A stretch of 64,000 nucleotides of DNA from a bacterium (GCA_026416715.1 JAOAEQ010000002.1:34255-98254), one strand, 5' to 3'; shown: positions 34,267 to 44,172, counted from the stretch's first letter. Notes: a model not told the origin generated them from the sequence alone. Numbers and translations: made by a program.

Positions 34267-36900
34267 TTATGGGGCAAATTGTACTGCAAGTGTGATAATC
34301 TTCTTCTTTGGAACCGAGAGTTCAACCGATTTCCCATTCGTTATCTCAAGCTTCTGAAGTCGTTTCTCGCTTAATTCGGCTAAGTATACCTGAGTAACTG
34401 TCTTCCCGAAACCAATTGTTCCCTGTACCGTTTTCTCTCCGATGTTATAGAATCGAATTATAACAAAATCTTCTTTTTCAGATTTCTTGATAGCAGTAAC
34501 TACCAACTCTTTTGGCTCAACAGAAAGAAACCCCATTGATTTGGGTAACCGCCCTTGATGACTATCAGTTTGCAGGGTACTAAACCCAACATTATGCTGT
34601 GCTGCTTGACGATATACTGTTGCATCTAACCAATTGCCCGAATGAGGCAGGATGCTGAATTTAAACCGATGTTTCCCTAAACATTGCGCATCCGGTGTCG
34701 GTAAATGCGGCCCTGCTGGCAGTTCTCGAGTTAATAAATCCCAATGGGCTAACCAACCAACACAACGAAGCAAAGTTAATGCTATTGTTCGTTTCGCGTC
34801 ATCTTTCACTTCATATTCCGGCAAACCTTGGTTGATAACTGCTAATCCAATTTTACTATCGTTAACATCAACAAATCCTAGTTGCGGATGGGTTGTTGGT
34901 GGATGCTCGATCTTATATGCAGTGATATCGTTCGGTAGACCGATTGTTCGCTGGACAACATCAAAATGTCCTTCAGCAAACGAATATTTTGTTTTGATCC
35001 CACTTGGGAATAAAACGCGAAGCCGATGGTCTTTCGCTTTATTTTCAAATTCAGTAACGATATCTATGCGTGGTGAACCTGTAGTTAACGTTACATACGT
35101 TGTGAGGGGACAGGCAACTGTTTCCGATACCCGTTCTTGGAAATCCGCAGTTAATGATTGAGGTAGGTGTAATACTCCGTCAATTTTAACTGTAGCAGCT
35201 AATGGACCATTATCAACTAATGATATTTGCGGTGAACTGGATTCGGTGGTAATAATGGTATCTTTCCGTGGAGGCGAATAATTATATTCGTCCCCAGCAT
35301 CAGCTCCATCTTCATAAATCAGACAATTTTTATATTCGGTATCAGTTTCTTTATGCCAAATATTTAAAGAACCATTCGGATTAACTTCTATTTGGAGAAA
35401 TTCGTTTTCGAGGATGTTATTATGAGCAAGTGGTTTCCCTTGCAAGATAGTATCGACCATGAGTGGTATAGCACGATACGTCTTATATCCGCAAGCAGGA
35501 ATTCTTTCGACTGGAATAGAAACTTTCATACTATATACTCGCGGCTGATGCGGATGTTTTTTCGGATGTAGGTACGTTTTAATATCAAGATTCACACTTG
35601 ATAGTTGGACTGGAATCTCAGTATTTGTTTCATCTAATATTCGAACCCCTTTATATTTGCCAATATCGGGTAATTCAAAGTTTATTTCTGTCTGGAACAC
35701 CTCTGTTCGTTCCCAATTGAGTGGATTGAATATGACGAAAGCAATTTCTTTTTTATCCAAATCGTGGGTATCAATCTGGTCTGCAATACTGATTTTCGCT
35801 CGATTACTAATTTCGCTGGCTAATTCGTGTGCCCAGTCGAATCGAGTTAGCATTTGCTGATGTACCGCATCTATACTGCACCCGCATATCGAATCATGCG
35901 GATGATTCTGCATCAGATATCGCCATGCACGCCATAACGCTCCCTGCGGATACTCACCTCCGAGCAACCAGGCAAACGCAGAAAATGGTTCTGCATATCG
36001 CGTTAATTCAACTTGGATGCGGTCATTCCGTTGCTTTAGATACATCCTTGCCGATTGGACTCCGTATAATAAATATTGCTCTTTATTACCCCGTAGTTCC
36101 TGACAGATAGTTTTTAATCTCGGTTTTGCCTTTTTAACCTGTGCAATATATGCCTGAAAAGTACTATGCATAAACTTTGCATCAGGAAATATTTTGCGGA
36201 ATCCTTTTAGTACTTCAGGTAGTTCTGGTTGCGGTGGAAGATGGTCGCAGCCATTATTTACTAAAAGATTCTGAGTAGTTGCTTTTTCCGAAAGCACACG
36301 ATATACATGCTTGAATCGGTCTAAATGCTCCTTGTTTTCGATACTTAACCATCTGCCGTTGCAATAACCACCTGGTTGGAATATAGCTAATACTTTTGTT
36401 CCATCCGGTGCCTGCCACCAAAATTCACTCTGCTGGGTATCATTCAATCCTCGGGTAAAAATAAAATTATCTATGCCGAACCCCTGCAGTATTTGTGGTA
36501 ACTGCGAAATATGACCAAACGGATCAGGGATATATCCCACTTTCATTACTGCACCAAACTCTTCAGCAATTTTATGACCAAGTATTAGATTACGGATATG
36601 GGCTTCTTCGCTAATCAGGAATTCGTCAGGTAAAATATAAAATGGACCGACCATAAGTTTGCCGGATTTAACCAGTTTCTCAACCCGAGATCGATTTTCC
36701 GGTCTTATCTCAAGATAATCTTCCAAAACTATTGCCTGACCGTCTAGGGTAAAGTATTTATATTCAGGATTGTTTTCTAACAAATCGAGTACTTGGTCAA
36801 TAACATCAACTAACCGCATCCGATACTGCTGAAACGTTAAATACCATTCCCGGTCCCAATGAGTATGGCTGACAACATGGACTTCTTTCGTTAATCCCAA
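34267..36900 (-). CDS. GH38 family alpha-mannosidase
   Basis: This 877-residue cytoplasmic enzyme should release alpha-mannose from glycans or glycosylglycerates. It has the metal-binding HTHWDREWYLTF near residue 12, the nucleophile region GYIPDPFGHISQLPQIL, the substrate segment QNHPHDSICGCSIDAVHQQM, then long beta-sandwich C-terminal domains. Length matches bacterial GH38 enzymes. The start is a TTG at 36900: a perfect AAGGAGG lies about 9 bases upstream, and the frame then reads MGLTKEVHVVSHTHWD. No signal peptide is seen, so it acts inside the cell on imported sugars, as the GH42-like protein probably does. Confidence 0.95.
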   Translation of the reverse strand: MGLTKEVHVVSHTHWDREWYLTFQQYRMRLVDVIDQVLDLLENNPEYKYFTLDGQAIVLEDYLEIRPENRSRVEKLVKSGKLMVGPFYILPDEFLISEEAHIRNLILGHKIAEEFGAVMKVGYIPDPFGHISQLPQILQGFGIDNFIFTRGLNDTQQSEFWWQAPDGTKVLAIFQPGGYCNGRWLSIENKEHLDRFKHVYRVLSEKATTQNLLVNNGCDHLPPQPELPEVLKGFRKIFPDAKFMHSTFQAYIAQVKKAKPRLKTICQELRGNKEQYLLYGVQSARMYLKQRNDRIQVELTRYAEPFSAFAWLLGGEYPQGALWRAWRYLMQNHPHDSICGCSIDAVHQQMLTRFDWAHELASEISNRAKISIADQIDTHDLDKKEIAFVIFNPLNWERTEVFQTEINFELPDIGKYKGVRILDETNTEIPVQLSSVNLDIKTYLHPKKHPHQPRVYSMKVSIPVERIPACGYKTYRAIPLMVDTILQGKPLAHNNILENEFLQIEVNPNGSLNIWHKETDTEYKNCLIYEDGADAGDEYNYSPPRKDTIITTESSSPQISLVDNGPLAATVKIDGVLHLPQSLTADFQERVSETVACPLTTYVTLTTGSPRIDIVTEFENKAKDHRLRVLFPSGIKTKYSFAEGHFDVVQRTIGLPNDITAYKIEHPPTTHPQLGFVDVNDSKIGLAVINQGLPEYEVKDDAKRTIALTLLRCVGWLAHWDLLTRELPAGPHLPTPDAQCLGKHRFKFSILPHSGNWLDATVYRQAAQHNVGFSTLQTDSHQGRLPKSMGFLSVEPKELVVTAIKKSEKEDFVIIRFYNIGEKTVQGTIGFGKTVTQVYLAELSEKRLQKLEITNGKSVELSVPKKKIITLAVQFAP

Positions 36901-37152
36901 TTTTATTTTCCTCCTTATCTCACTTAGTTATTACCGATTATATAAATATAATCAGCGTTTACAAAGGTGTTATTTTTGGTAGACATTATATGCAAATTTG
37001 TATGTTTCCTGCAAATAATTATATCCTCGATATGTTACTTTCTATTTTGTTTCTGTCTAATACATGTTTAGCCCTATAGAAACAACAATCCTATAGTCAA
37101 ATGTTATCTTTAGGTGGATTTCGATTATTATTTATTATTTTCAAATTGCCCC
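36901..37152. other. gap with the alpha-mannosidase promoter region
   Basis: AT-rich, no gene. It holds the ribosome site of the alpha-mannosidase at its left end; the promoter of that gene cannot be placed. Confidence 0.5.
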
Positions 37153-37181
37153 TTGACAAATTCCACTATACTAGGTATGCT
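37153..37181 (+). promoter_or_regulatory. sigma70-type promoter of the NUMOD3-like miniprotein
   Basis: TTGACA (37153-37158) and TATGCT (37176-37181) are separated by 17 bases, about 86 bases before the ATG. Confidence 0.65.
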
Positions 37182-37266
37182 AATATATTAAAGACAAAGA
37201 CGAATTTTTATCCTCATTGAGTTCGCCTTCTGCCTTAGGAATTAACTGAAAGGAGGCGAGAACCTT

Positions 37267-37452
37267 ATGAAAAAGTTCTCTGAAGCTGCTCGCAAAAAGA
37301 TGAGTGAAGCGAAAAAGGGAGATAAAAATCCGAATTGGAAAGGCGGAATTTATTCTAACGACCCGAAAGCGTATATGCAACAGTATTGGAAAAAACGGGC
37401 CGCGGCTCTATCCGCAAAACAAACAGCAAAAGTTGACAAAAAAATAAAATAA
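37267..37452 (+). CDS. NUMOD3-like small basic protein
   Basis: The 61-residue, strongly basic protein begins MKKFSEAARKKMSEAKKGDK and continues NPNWKGGIYS, which matches the NUMOD3 DNA-binding motif found in homing endonucleases such as the GIY-YIG and HNH types. No nuclease domain accompanies it, and nothing in the neighbouring frames could supply one. A promoter with 17-bp spacing and an AAAGGAGG site 10 bases before the ATG support expression. It may be a leftover of a homing nuclease or a stand-alone nucleic-acid-binding protein. The gene is on the plus strand among minus-strand genes. Confidence 0.65.
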   Translation: MKKFSEAARKKMSEAKKGDKNPNWKGGIYSNDPKAYMQQYWKKRAAALSAKQTAKVDKKIK

Positions 37453-37496
37453 GGAACATGAATGATAAACGGCGTACTTATCCTTTTATCCTTGAG

Positions 37497-37991
37497 CTAA
37501 AACTTCTCCCAATGGATAACCGATGATAGTGGCCGTTTATTTTTTGCTTCCGGTGTTTCTGCTGGATATCCGATAGCTATTAAACTAATTAACTTATATC
37601 CGGTCGGAACACCGAGTAATTCGCGGATTTTGTCCGCATAGGGTTTTTTATCCCCAGCAACCCAGCAACTACCGAGACCGAGGGCGCGCGCTGCAACTAG
37701 TATATTCTGGGTTGCGGCTGAACCATCTTCCAAAAAATATTTAGTATCTTTACTAAACACAAGAATACATACCGGTGCAATTTTGATAAACTTACCATAT
37801 TCGGTTATATCCGCCAACTGCTGACGCATATTAGCGTCGGTCACCACCACAAACTCCCACGGTTGCAAATTATTCGCTGTCGCTGCCAACCGACCGACAT
37901 CAACTAACTGTTCAATTAATTCTTTTGAGACCGGCCGGTCTAAATATTTCCTAATACTTCTCCTTGTTTTTAAAGCTTCAATAGCATCCAT
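37497..37991 (-). CDS. nitroreductase family FMN enzyme
   Basis: The 164-residue flavoprotein has the family opening TRRSIRKYLDRPVSKELIEQ, the FMN-binding AATANNLQPWEFVVV, the DGSAATQNILVAARALGLGS segment and the ending GYPAE. It would reduce a nitro compound, quinone or flavin with NAD(P)H; real substrates cannot be read. GGAGGGG lies 4 bases before the ATG. Confidence 0.9.
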   Translation of the reverse strand: MDAIEALKTRRSIRKYLDRPVSKELIEQLVDVGRLAATANNLQPWEFVVVTDANMRQQLADITEYGKFIKIAPVCILVFSKDTKYFLEDGSAATQNILVAARALGLGSCWVAGDKKPYADKIRELLGVPTGYKLISLIAIGYPAETPEAKNKRPLSSVIHWEKF

Positions 37992-38049
37992 GTTTCCCCT
38001 CCAGTAATTAAATCGTAAAATTTTTAAATAAGTACTTCACCTCATTTTA

Positions 38050-39318
38050 TTATTGCAATTTGGAATTATGTATATTTATTAACGTTGTCCCCGGATAAAA
38101 ATAAGCTAGTATCTCCTGATAATCCTTTCCAGCTTCTGCCATATTTTTTGCACTCCACTGACTCATTCCTACACCATGTCCACTTCCAGTCCCTCGAAAT
38201 ATATAGGATTCACCTTGTTTTTCAAGAGTAAATAGCGTGCTCCGAATGCATGTTGTTCCCATTTTATTCCGAAACTCTGGTCCGGACAATCTTGTTTTCC
38301 CAAGCGAATGAACTATGGTTATCTCTCGAACCCGACCAGAATCAGCTACGGTAGTTAATTCGATGTCGTTAATTGTACCTATGGCTAAACCATTATCATG
38401 TAATCGAGCTCTGATTTCTGCTGCCGATATGGTTCTTGACCAATGATAGGTAGCGCTGGGAACCGCATATTTATCCGGTTTCCTGCATAGATAGGGTATT
38501 CGTCCTCCGAAAACATCATCGTTATCTTCCAACTGCCCGCCGCTATTCCCATGATAACAAGCATAAATCGGTTTATCGTTATATACCAAAATCTCGCCAC
38601 ACGTTGCAGCAATTGCCAGATTACATGATTCCCGTTCATCAGTATATCCACCGTACACTTGGTCGGCAATAGTCGGTAGTAAATCATAATTTTTATTTCT
38701 CGCATTTCGGGTAAACAAGCGGTTGTAGGTAAAGGTCCGTGCTGCAACCGCTTGCGCTTTCAACGCTTCAATGTGCCAAGAAAATGGCATTTCACGCGGA
38801 ACGACTCCGCAAAGATATTCCTCTATATCTAGAACATTTACCACTTGCATAGTTTTACCAGTATTGTAAAGTCTAAATTCACCACGATATTTCTTGCCAT
38901 TCACAATGAGCAAAGGAACCGTTTTCTGTTGAGTAGTATCACCAGTATTTTTTACAGGTACAATTTTTAAACTCGATTGATTCACTTTTTTCCCATTTAC
39001 AGCAAATCCTATTCCACTGACCTGGATCATAATCGGGTTTTTATCGCATGTATCAACTATGTTATCTTCCATATCATAGATAATCATATCTACCGTTGAT
39101 CCAAGCTCTATCTGTTTTACGTCTTCCAGAATTAATACACGTGCCGTATCCCCTGACATATTTAATTCACCTCCAAAACATTTCACCACCAAGATATCCC
39201 CACAACGGGGACTTCCCAATGTCAATATCCCAATTTCACATAAATATAAAATAAAAATCCAAATAAATATTTTTTTTATTTTGATTAATAGATAGAACGA
39301 TTTATTTGGATTTTGCAT
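38050..39318 (-). CDS. SpoIID/LytB domain protein
   Basis: The 422-residue protein has a hydrophobic N-terminal segment (residues 7-33, a signal or anchor), so it lies outside the cytoplasm. The SpoIID domain starts near IEEYLCGVVPREMPFSWHIE and EALKAQAVAARTFT, passes YHGNSGGQLE, and ends GTGSGHGVGMSQWSAKNMA. SpoIID enzymes are lytic transglycosylases that cut peptidoglycan strands lacking stem peptides; outside spore formers their role is less clear. ATG 39318 has AGAGG 6 bases upstream. The same-strand radical-SAM and DUF362 genes are close upstream. Confidence 0.88.
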   Translation of the reverse strand: MQNPNKSFYLLIKIKKIFIWIFILYLCEIGILTLGSPRCGDILVVKCFGGELNMSGDTARVLILEDVKQIELGSTVDMIIYDMEDNIVDTCDKNPIMIQVSGIGFAVNGKKVNQSSLKIVPVKNTGDTTQQKTVPLLIVNGKKYRGEFRLYNTGKTMQVVNVLDIEEYLCGVVPREMPFSWHIEALKAQAVAARTFTYNRLFTRNARNKNYDLLPTIADQVYGGYTDERESCNLAIAATCGEILVYNDKPIYACYHGNSGGQLEDNDDVFGGRIPYLCRKPDKYAVPSATYHWSRTISAAEIRARLHDNGLAIGTINDIELTTVADSGRVREITIVHSLGKTRLSGPEFRNKMGTTCIRSTLFTLEKQGESYIFRGTGSGHGVGMSQWSAKNMAEAGKDYQEILAYFYPGTTLINIHNSKLQ

Positions 39319-39359
39319 GATAACCTCTTTGCACTCTCTCCATACTCTGCGGCAAATGA

Positions 39360-40496
39360 TTATGTCCACACACCGGCTATGTTCGTTTGGCAGAACCGAC
39401 ACTTTCCGCCGCTAATATTAAACTGAAGCACACGAAATCCGATTCGTTGAACAACGATTTTTTTACAACTCGGACAATAGGTATTTTCACCTTCATGTCC
39501 TGGTACGTTCCCGATATAAACATAACGTAACCCTACGTCCCGACCAATATCCCGGCATCGTTCCAACGTTGGAATTGGAGTTGGTGGAAGATTTTTCAGT
39601 TTATACATCGGATTAAAACGCGTGAAATGCAGCGGAACATCTACACCTAATTCTGATTTTATCCAAGCACACACCGCCGTGATTTCTGACGGATTATCGT
39701 TCAGCGTCGGAACAACTAGATATACAATTTCATACCATATCTTGAGTTGGTTCAACAACTTCAGGGTATCGAGAACTGGCTGTAGTTTCCCACCAACTAT
39801 CTCTTTATAGAACCTTTCGGTAAATGCTTTTAAATCAACTTTTACTGCACTTAAAACGGTACAGAGTTGTTTCATCGGGTCAGGGTTAATATAGCCATTA
39901 GTTACCATGACCGATTTACGGTTTGATTGATTCCCAAGCTTCGCAATATCGTAACAATACTCTATAAACACTACCGGTTCGGTATAGGTGAACGCAATAA
40001 TTGGACATCCATTATCTACCGCTTGTCGTACAACTTCTTCTGGTGGCAGGTTAATATTATCAGTTTGTTCCGGTCGTGCTTGGGATATTTCCCAATTCTG
40101 GCAAAACGCACAATTAACATTACATCCTGCGGTCGCCAAAGATAAGGTTCGCGCTCCAGGTAAATAATGAAAAAACGGCTTCTTTTCAACCGGGTCAATA
40201 TGGATTGAACAGGGATTCGAATGAACTAACGTATAATAGGTTCCATCCTGATTTTCTCGAACTCCACAATACCCACGTTCCATATCATCAACTTTACACG
40301 CACGCGGGCATAGCATACATTCGACTCGCTTCTCCGGTAATCTTTTCCAATACTTTGCTTCTTTTTTCGACAACAACGGCACTGTTTCCGCTGATGGTAT
40401 CAATGGCGATAATAGTGGAGTTAGAGTACTTGCGGCTAATATCTGTCCTGTTCTTGTAACAAATTGTCGGCGGGTTATTTTATTTTGCTTATTCAT
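39360..40496 (-). CDS. AmmeMemoRadiSam-type radical SAM enzyme with Tat-like signal
   Basis: The 378-residue protein begins with a twin-arginine motif (TRRQFVTRTG) and a hydrophobic stretch to about residue 35. The radical-SAM motif is CNVNCAFC near residue 126, preceded by a Cys-rich CMLCPRACKVDD and followed at the end by two more Cys pairs (CPSCKK, CRFC), a layout of the PflA-like proteins of the AmmeMemoRadiSam group. The AMMECR1 and Memo partners are not in the window. A radical-SAM enzyme needs cytoplasmic SAM and electrons, so the Tat-type N-terminus is puzzling. It lies 78 bases after the DUF362 gene and 41 bases before the SpoIID gene. Start MNKQNK at 40496 is the one that gives the signal. 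Confidence 0.88.
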   Translation of the reverse strand: MNKQNKITRRQFVTRTGQILAASTLTPLLSPLIPSAETVPLLSKKEAKYWKRLPEKRVECMLCPRACKVDDMERGYCGVRENQDGTYYTLVHSNPCSIHIDPVEKKPFFHYLPGARTLSLATAGCNVNCAFCQNWEISQARPEQTDNINLPPEEVVRQAVDNGCPIIAFTYTEPVVFIEYCYDIAKLGNQSNRKSVMVTNGYINPDPMKQLCTVLSAVKVDLKAFTERFYKEIVGGKLQPVLDTLKLLNQLKIWYEIVYLVVPTLNDNPSEITAVCAWIKSELGVDVPLHFTRFNPMYKLKNLPPTPIPTLERCRDIGRDVGLRYVYIGNVPGHEGENTYCPSCKKIVVQRIGFRVLQFNISGGKCRFCQTNIAGVWT

Positions 40497-40574
40497 AACT
40501 TCTCTAACCGTTAAGAAACAAAAATACAATCACGAATGGTAAATTTTTTTTACGCTCTTTACCGACTAGCTTTT

Positions 40575-41576
40575 TTACACGTATACCACTTCAATTTGAT
40601 TCGGTTGGTTCGTTCCCAGATTTCTCTCTTTCTCCGCAGCGGTCGCAATCCAGATTGGCTCACGTTCCTGCTCTTTCAACGAGGGAAACCCCTTTTCTCT
40701 TCGTTTTTGTTCAATAATTTGCCAGCATAGATAATCAAGAGCAACCGGGTCGGTCGAAACGATTATTCCATTATAATACCACGCATACTGTGATTTATAT
40801 GCGGGGCCACCATGATATTGCGCAACCAACCCATCACAAATAACCAATTTCATTTTATCTCGAACTGTAGGCATGCAGTTCAAATCAGCAATATATGGAT
40901 CTCCGAGGTTATCATGGTATTTATTCGGATTATGAATTACACCATAAAGATTTTTCATTGCTCCACTAATTCCAACTATACCATGGTCTTTCAAAACCGG
41001 AACATTAATGAGCGCAGTACATTGTTCTGTCAGGATTCGAGAAAAACAACTTCCAATACTATTATAAACTTTCGGTTCTAGTTCATAGCCGATGCCAGAA
41101 GTATCGGTTCCATAGCAACGGATACCAGTTCGAGAATAATTCAGTTGATATCCCGCGGTCTGAAGTTCATTATTCTGCCGGTCAAAAATAATTATCTGAT
41201 TCGCTGGTAGTCCTGCATCACGTAAACTATACGCTATCGCTAGTGCTAGTTCCGGATGGGTTGATAATTGTTTGCCAGCGAGCGTATTAACTTTGATACC
41301 AACGATATCTCGACGTGAGAAAAACTTACCCCAAGCATCACGCAGTGTAGTTAAACCGGTTAAGCGTAGAATAGATTGATTCACCATCTGCTGCAGCACC
41401 TGAAAATCGAGTGTGCCCTGTTTAGAAAACACTTTATCATTTCTGTAGATAACCACTCGCGATTTTAACCGCGAAAGTTGACTGAACAAACTAAATAAAA
41501 GACTATTTCCACCAGTAACCAGCCCAATACTGGTTAGCATTGAATTACGGAGAAATTCACGTCTGGTTTGTTCCAT
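40575..41576 (-). CDS. DUF362 protein with Tat signal
   Basis: The 333-residue protein has a strong twin-arginine signal (TRREFLRNS, then a hydrophobic stretch to residue 33). The body matches DUF362: DIVGIKVNTLAGKQLSTHPE, TALINVPVLKDHGIVGISGA, GAMKNLYGVIHNPN and ICDGLVAQYHGGP. No Fe-S cluster motif (four-Cys ferredoxin) is visible, unlike many DUF362 proteins. It is probably exported or membrane-attached. It begins a minus-strand set with the Tat-signalled radical-SAM protein and SpoIID. Function unknown. Confidence 0.85.
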   Translation of the reverse strand: MEQTRREFLRNSMLTSIGLVTGGNSLLFSLFSQLSRLKSRVVIYRNDKVFSKQGTLDFQVLQQMVNQSILRLTGLTTLRDAWGKFFSRRDIVGIKVNTLAGKQLSTHPELALAIAYSLRDAGLPANQIIIFDRQNNELQTAGYQLNYSRTGIRCYGTDTSGIGYELEPKVYNSIGSCFSRILTEQCTALINVPVLKDHGIVGISGAMKNLYGVIHNPNKYHDNLGDPYIADLNCMPTVRDKMKLVICDGLVAQYHGGPAYKSQYAWYYNGIIVSTDPVALDYLCWQIIEQKRREKGFPSLKEQEREPIWIATAAEKERNLGTNQPNQIEVVYV

Positions 41577-42050
41577 AAGAAACGAATGTTACATTAGGTT
41601 TGCAAATATTAAACCACGCTATATAAATTGATGAATTCTTGCTATTTTAAATACCGTAACCGGTAATATTTACAACCATTTACCAATGAATTACACACAT
41701 TTTATCTCAACTAATTCTATCATATTTATAGTATCACTTCCTGCGGTAAATTTCAATTAATACAGAGGAATAACTTTAAAACCGATTATACTGTTTGCTG
41801 TTCGTTCTAAGATTCACAAAACCTATTTTTATGTTGACAAAAAAAATAAATGTATCTTATTTTAGTTGTTGATATATAAAATCACATCATGCGAATTGAT
41901 GATAGGTTTTAATGTAATTTGGTTTCTTAACAATCGATAATTGACAATCCACGTCGGAACCATATTTAACCACCATGAACTAAAAAACTGTAACACTAAA
42001 CTCGGAAGAACGAACAACATGTTTGTACGTTTTTACGTTTAGGGTATACC
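41577..42050. other. 474-bp divergent gap
   Basis: No gene is visible. It separates the minus-strand DUF362 gene from the plus-strand TIM-barrel gene. A candidate promoter for the latter is at 41834-41862; the rest is AT-rich with no repeat or stem of note. Confidence 0.5.
41834..41862 (+). promoter_or_regulatory. candidate sigma70-type promoter for the TIM-barrel gene
   Basis: TTGACA (41834-41839) is followed 17 bases later by TTATTT (41857-41862), with TATCTT just before it. It is about 190 bases upstream of the ATG at 42051, so a long leader would be needed. Confidence 0.4.
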
Positions 42051-43004
42051 ATGTTCAAATTAGGGATTATAACTGACGAAATTTCGCAAGATTTCGAACA
42101 AGCGGTAGCATTCGCAAAAAAGAATAATCTTGATTTCGTTGAGCTTCGTTCGGTGTGGGATAAACCACCACAAGCATTGGATACATCTGATATATGGAAA
42201 ATAAAAGAGCTACTGAAACGAACGGAATTGAAGGTAACCTGTATTGCATCACCAGTTTTTAAATGTCATATTGATAAAGCAGATGAATATCAGGAACATC
42301 TAGATTTTTTGAAACGGTGTATCAATTTAGCGCATCAGTTGAATACTAATATCATCCGCATTTTTACCTTCTGGAAAAAAAATCTTTCCCTTGAACAACA
42401 TTGGGATTTGCTCATTAACCGATTTGGTTCAGCGGTTGAACTAGCCAAAAAAGAGAATATAAAACTTGCAATTGAAAATGAACATTCTTGTTTGGTTGGA
42501 ACCGGTCAAGAACTTGCCCAATTTATGGAGATATTGGATTCAAATCTGAAATACACAGGATCTCATTCGCAATCAGTTTATGCGTTATGGGACCCGTGCA
42601 ATGAAATTTTCGCTGGAGTAACTGAGCCACCTTATCCCAATGGGTTTAACTATATCGCTACAAGGATTATTCACCTGCATATCAAAGATGCTATCCGGGT
42701 AAACGCTAAATACAAAATGCAAAATTTAAAACAAATCCTACCTGAAGGTGGAGAACCAAAATGCGTACCAATAGGAGAGGGATGGATCGATTGGCAGGGG
42801 CAACTGCAGGCGCTCATTAACTTGAATTATCGCGGTGGGGTATCTTTAGAAACCCATTGGCGACCGAAAAAAGAATTATCGGAATCAAAGTTATCCCTTC
42901 CGGGTGGAACGGAATTTTCTTCGCTTGGTGAAGAAGCGTCGCAAGTCTGTCTCAATCGAGTTTTTGATATCCTAACAAAACTTAATATTCCAAAAAAGGA
43001 GTAA
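42051..43004 (+). CDS. sugar phosphate isomerase/epimerase family TIM-barrel protein
   Basis: The 317-residue protein has the xylose-isomerase-like (AP endonuclease 2) barrel: KLGIITDEISQDFEQAVAFA at the start, KLAIENEHSC with a metal-binding Glu near residue 145, YALWDPCNEIFAG, IIHLHIKDA and SLETHW. It would convert a sugar or sugar phosphate through an enediol with a divalent metal; the substrate is unknown. It is a lone plus-strand gene facing the sensor kinase. Confidence 0.85.
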   Translation: MFKLGIITDEISQDFEQAVAFAKKNNLDFVELRSVWDKPPQALDTSDIWKIKELLKRTELKVTCIASPVFKCHIDKADEYQEHLDFLKRCINLAHQLNTNIIRIFTFWKKNLSLEQHWDLLINRFGSAVELAKKENIKLAIENEHSCLVGTGQELAQFMEILDSNLKYTGSHSQSVYALWDPCNEIFAGVTEPPYPNGFNYIATRIIHLHIKDAIRVNAKYKMQNLKQILPEGGEPKCVPIGEGWIDWQGQLQALINLNYRGGVSLETHWRPKKELSESKLSLPGGTEFSSLGEEASQVCLNRVFDILTKLNIPKKE

Positions 43005-43029
43005 AATCCTGCAAGATAAAAAATTGGAG

Positions 43030-44172
43030 TTATCCTTCTGCTGGTTTTGGAAGAGTAAAATAAATCGTTAAACCCGCATCAGCGTTATTCTCTGCCCAAA
43101 TACGACCCTGATGGCGCTGAATCGCACGACGAACAATCGCTAATCCCAACCCGCTCCCGGTATATTCTGCGGAATTATTCCCGCGATGGAAAATATCAAA
43201 TATTTTTTCAATATCTTCCTTGGCTAATCCTATTCCATTATCTTTAATATAGAAAACTACTTGGTCTGCTTCTTCTCGACCACCGATGGTGATTATTGGT
43301 TGCGGTGTGTGTTGCGTAAATTTAAATGCATTTTCGAGAAGATTGAATAATATTTCCCGTAACATAACCGGGTCAGCAAATGCTTTTGGTAACATATGCA
43401 TAACCAGTTTCCGGTGTGGTTCCGGCTGCTGTTGGCTTAATTCTGCATATAACGATTGGACTAATTCCGATAATTCAACCTCTTGAAAATGGAGCGCAGC
43501 TCGGCCAAACTTCGCATACGTGAGAATATTTTCAATCAGCGTTTCCATAATTTTAATATTCTTTTCAATTAACCGAATACATTCTATTCCTTGGCTATCT
43601 ACCTGGGATGAATAATATTCATTCAAAATATGCCAAGCTCCTTTAATGTTCTGCAAAGGAGTACGTAATTCGTGAGAAATAGTATAATCATATTCAGCTA
43701 AACTTTGATTTGCTATTAATAATTCTAAAATACGTCGTTCCAGCTGCTGATTTAATTGTTGGATTCTCTCCTCTGTTTGCTTTCGATAGGATATATCTCT
43801 AACCGTAACATGATTAGTTAATTTTCCAGCATAATTTATCATAGAACCGAATACTTCAAGATATACTCGCTGTCCGTCTTTACGGATTCCAACCGTTTCA
43901 TAATGCGACGGTAGCATGTCTCCCTGACGTCGTTTCTCAAACTGTTCACGCATTCTTTCTAATTCTTCAGGAGCAATCAGTAATATTGATTCTGTCCCAA
44001 TCAATTCTTCTCGCGCGTATCCGAAGATTTTCGCAAATGATTGATTAACAAAAATATGTTTTCCATCTTGAACTAATGCCACCCCATCCGCTAAATTATC
44101 TATTAATAGTAAATAATTCTCACTATTTTGCTCAAAATAGTTGTTTACGTTCAACGTCTCTTTATGAGCCAT
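43030..44172 (-). CDS. PAS-domain sensor histidine kinase
   Basis: The 380-residue cytoplasmic protein has one PAS domain (about residues 17-132, DNLADGVALVQDGKHIFVN), a coiled-coil, a HisKA domain with YTISHELRTPLQNIKG, and a HATPase domain with NLLENAFKFTQ, IKDNGIGL and GSGLGLAIV. No membrane segment is seen. There is no response regulator directly beside it; the NarL-type regulator 300 bases upstream belongs to the next kinase. Signal unknown. Confidence 0.93.
   Translation of the reverse strand: MAHKETLNVNNYFEQNSENYLLLIDNLADGVALVQDGKHIFVNQSFAKIFGYAREELIGTESILLIAPEELERMREQFEKRRQGDMLPSHYETVGIRKDGQRVYLEVFGSMINYAGKLTNHVTVRDISYRKQTEERIQQLNQQLERRILELLIANQSLAEYDYTISHELRTPLQNIKGAWHILNEYYSSQVDSQGIECIRLIEKNIKIMETLIENILTYAKFGRAALHFQEVELSELVQSLYAELSQQQPEPHRKLVMHMLPKAFADPVMLREILFNLLENAFKFTQHTPQPIITIGGREEADQVVFYIKDNGIGLAKEDIEKIFDIFHRGNNSAEYTGSGLGLAIVRRAIQRHQGRIWAENNADAGLTIYFTLPKPAEG

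Noticed and set aside
42051..43004. endonuclease IV
   Set aside because: Same barrel superfamily, but the sequence lacks the endonuclease IV metal-site pattern and fits the sugar isomerase/epimerase group better.
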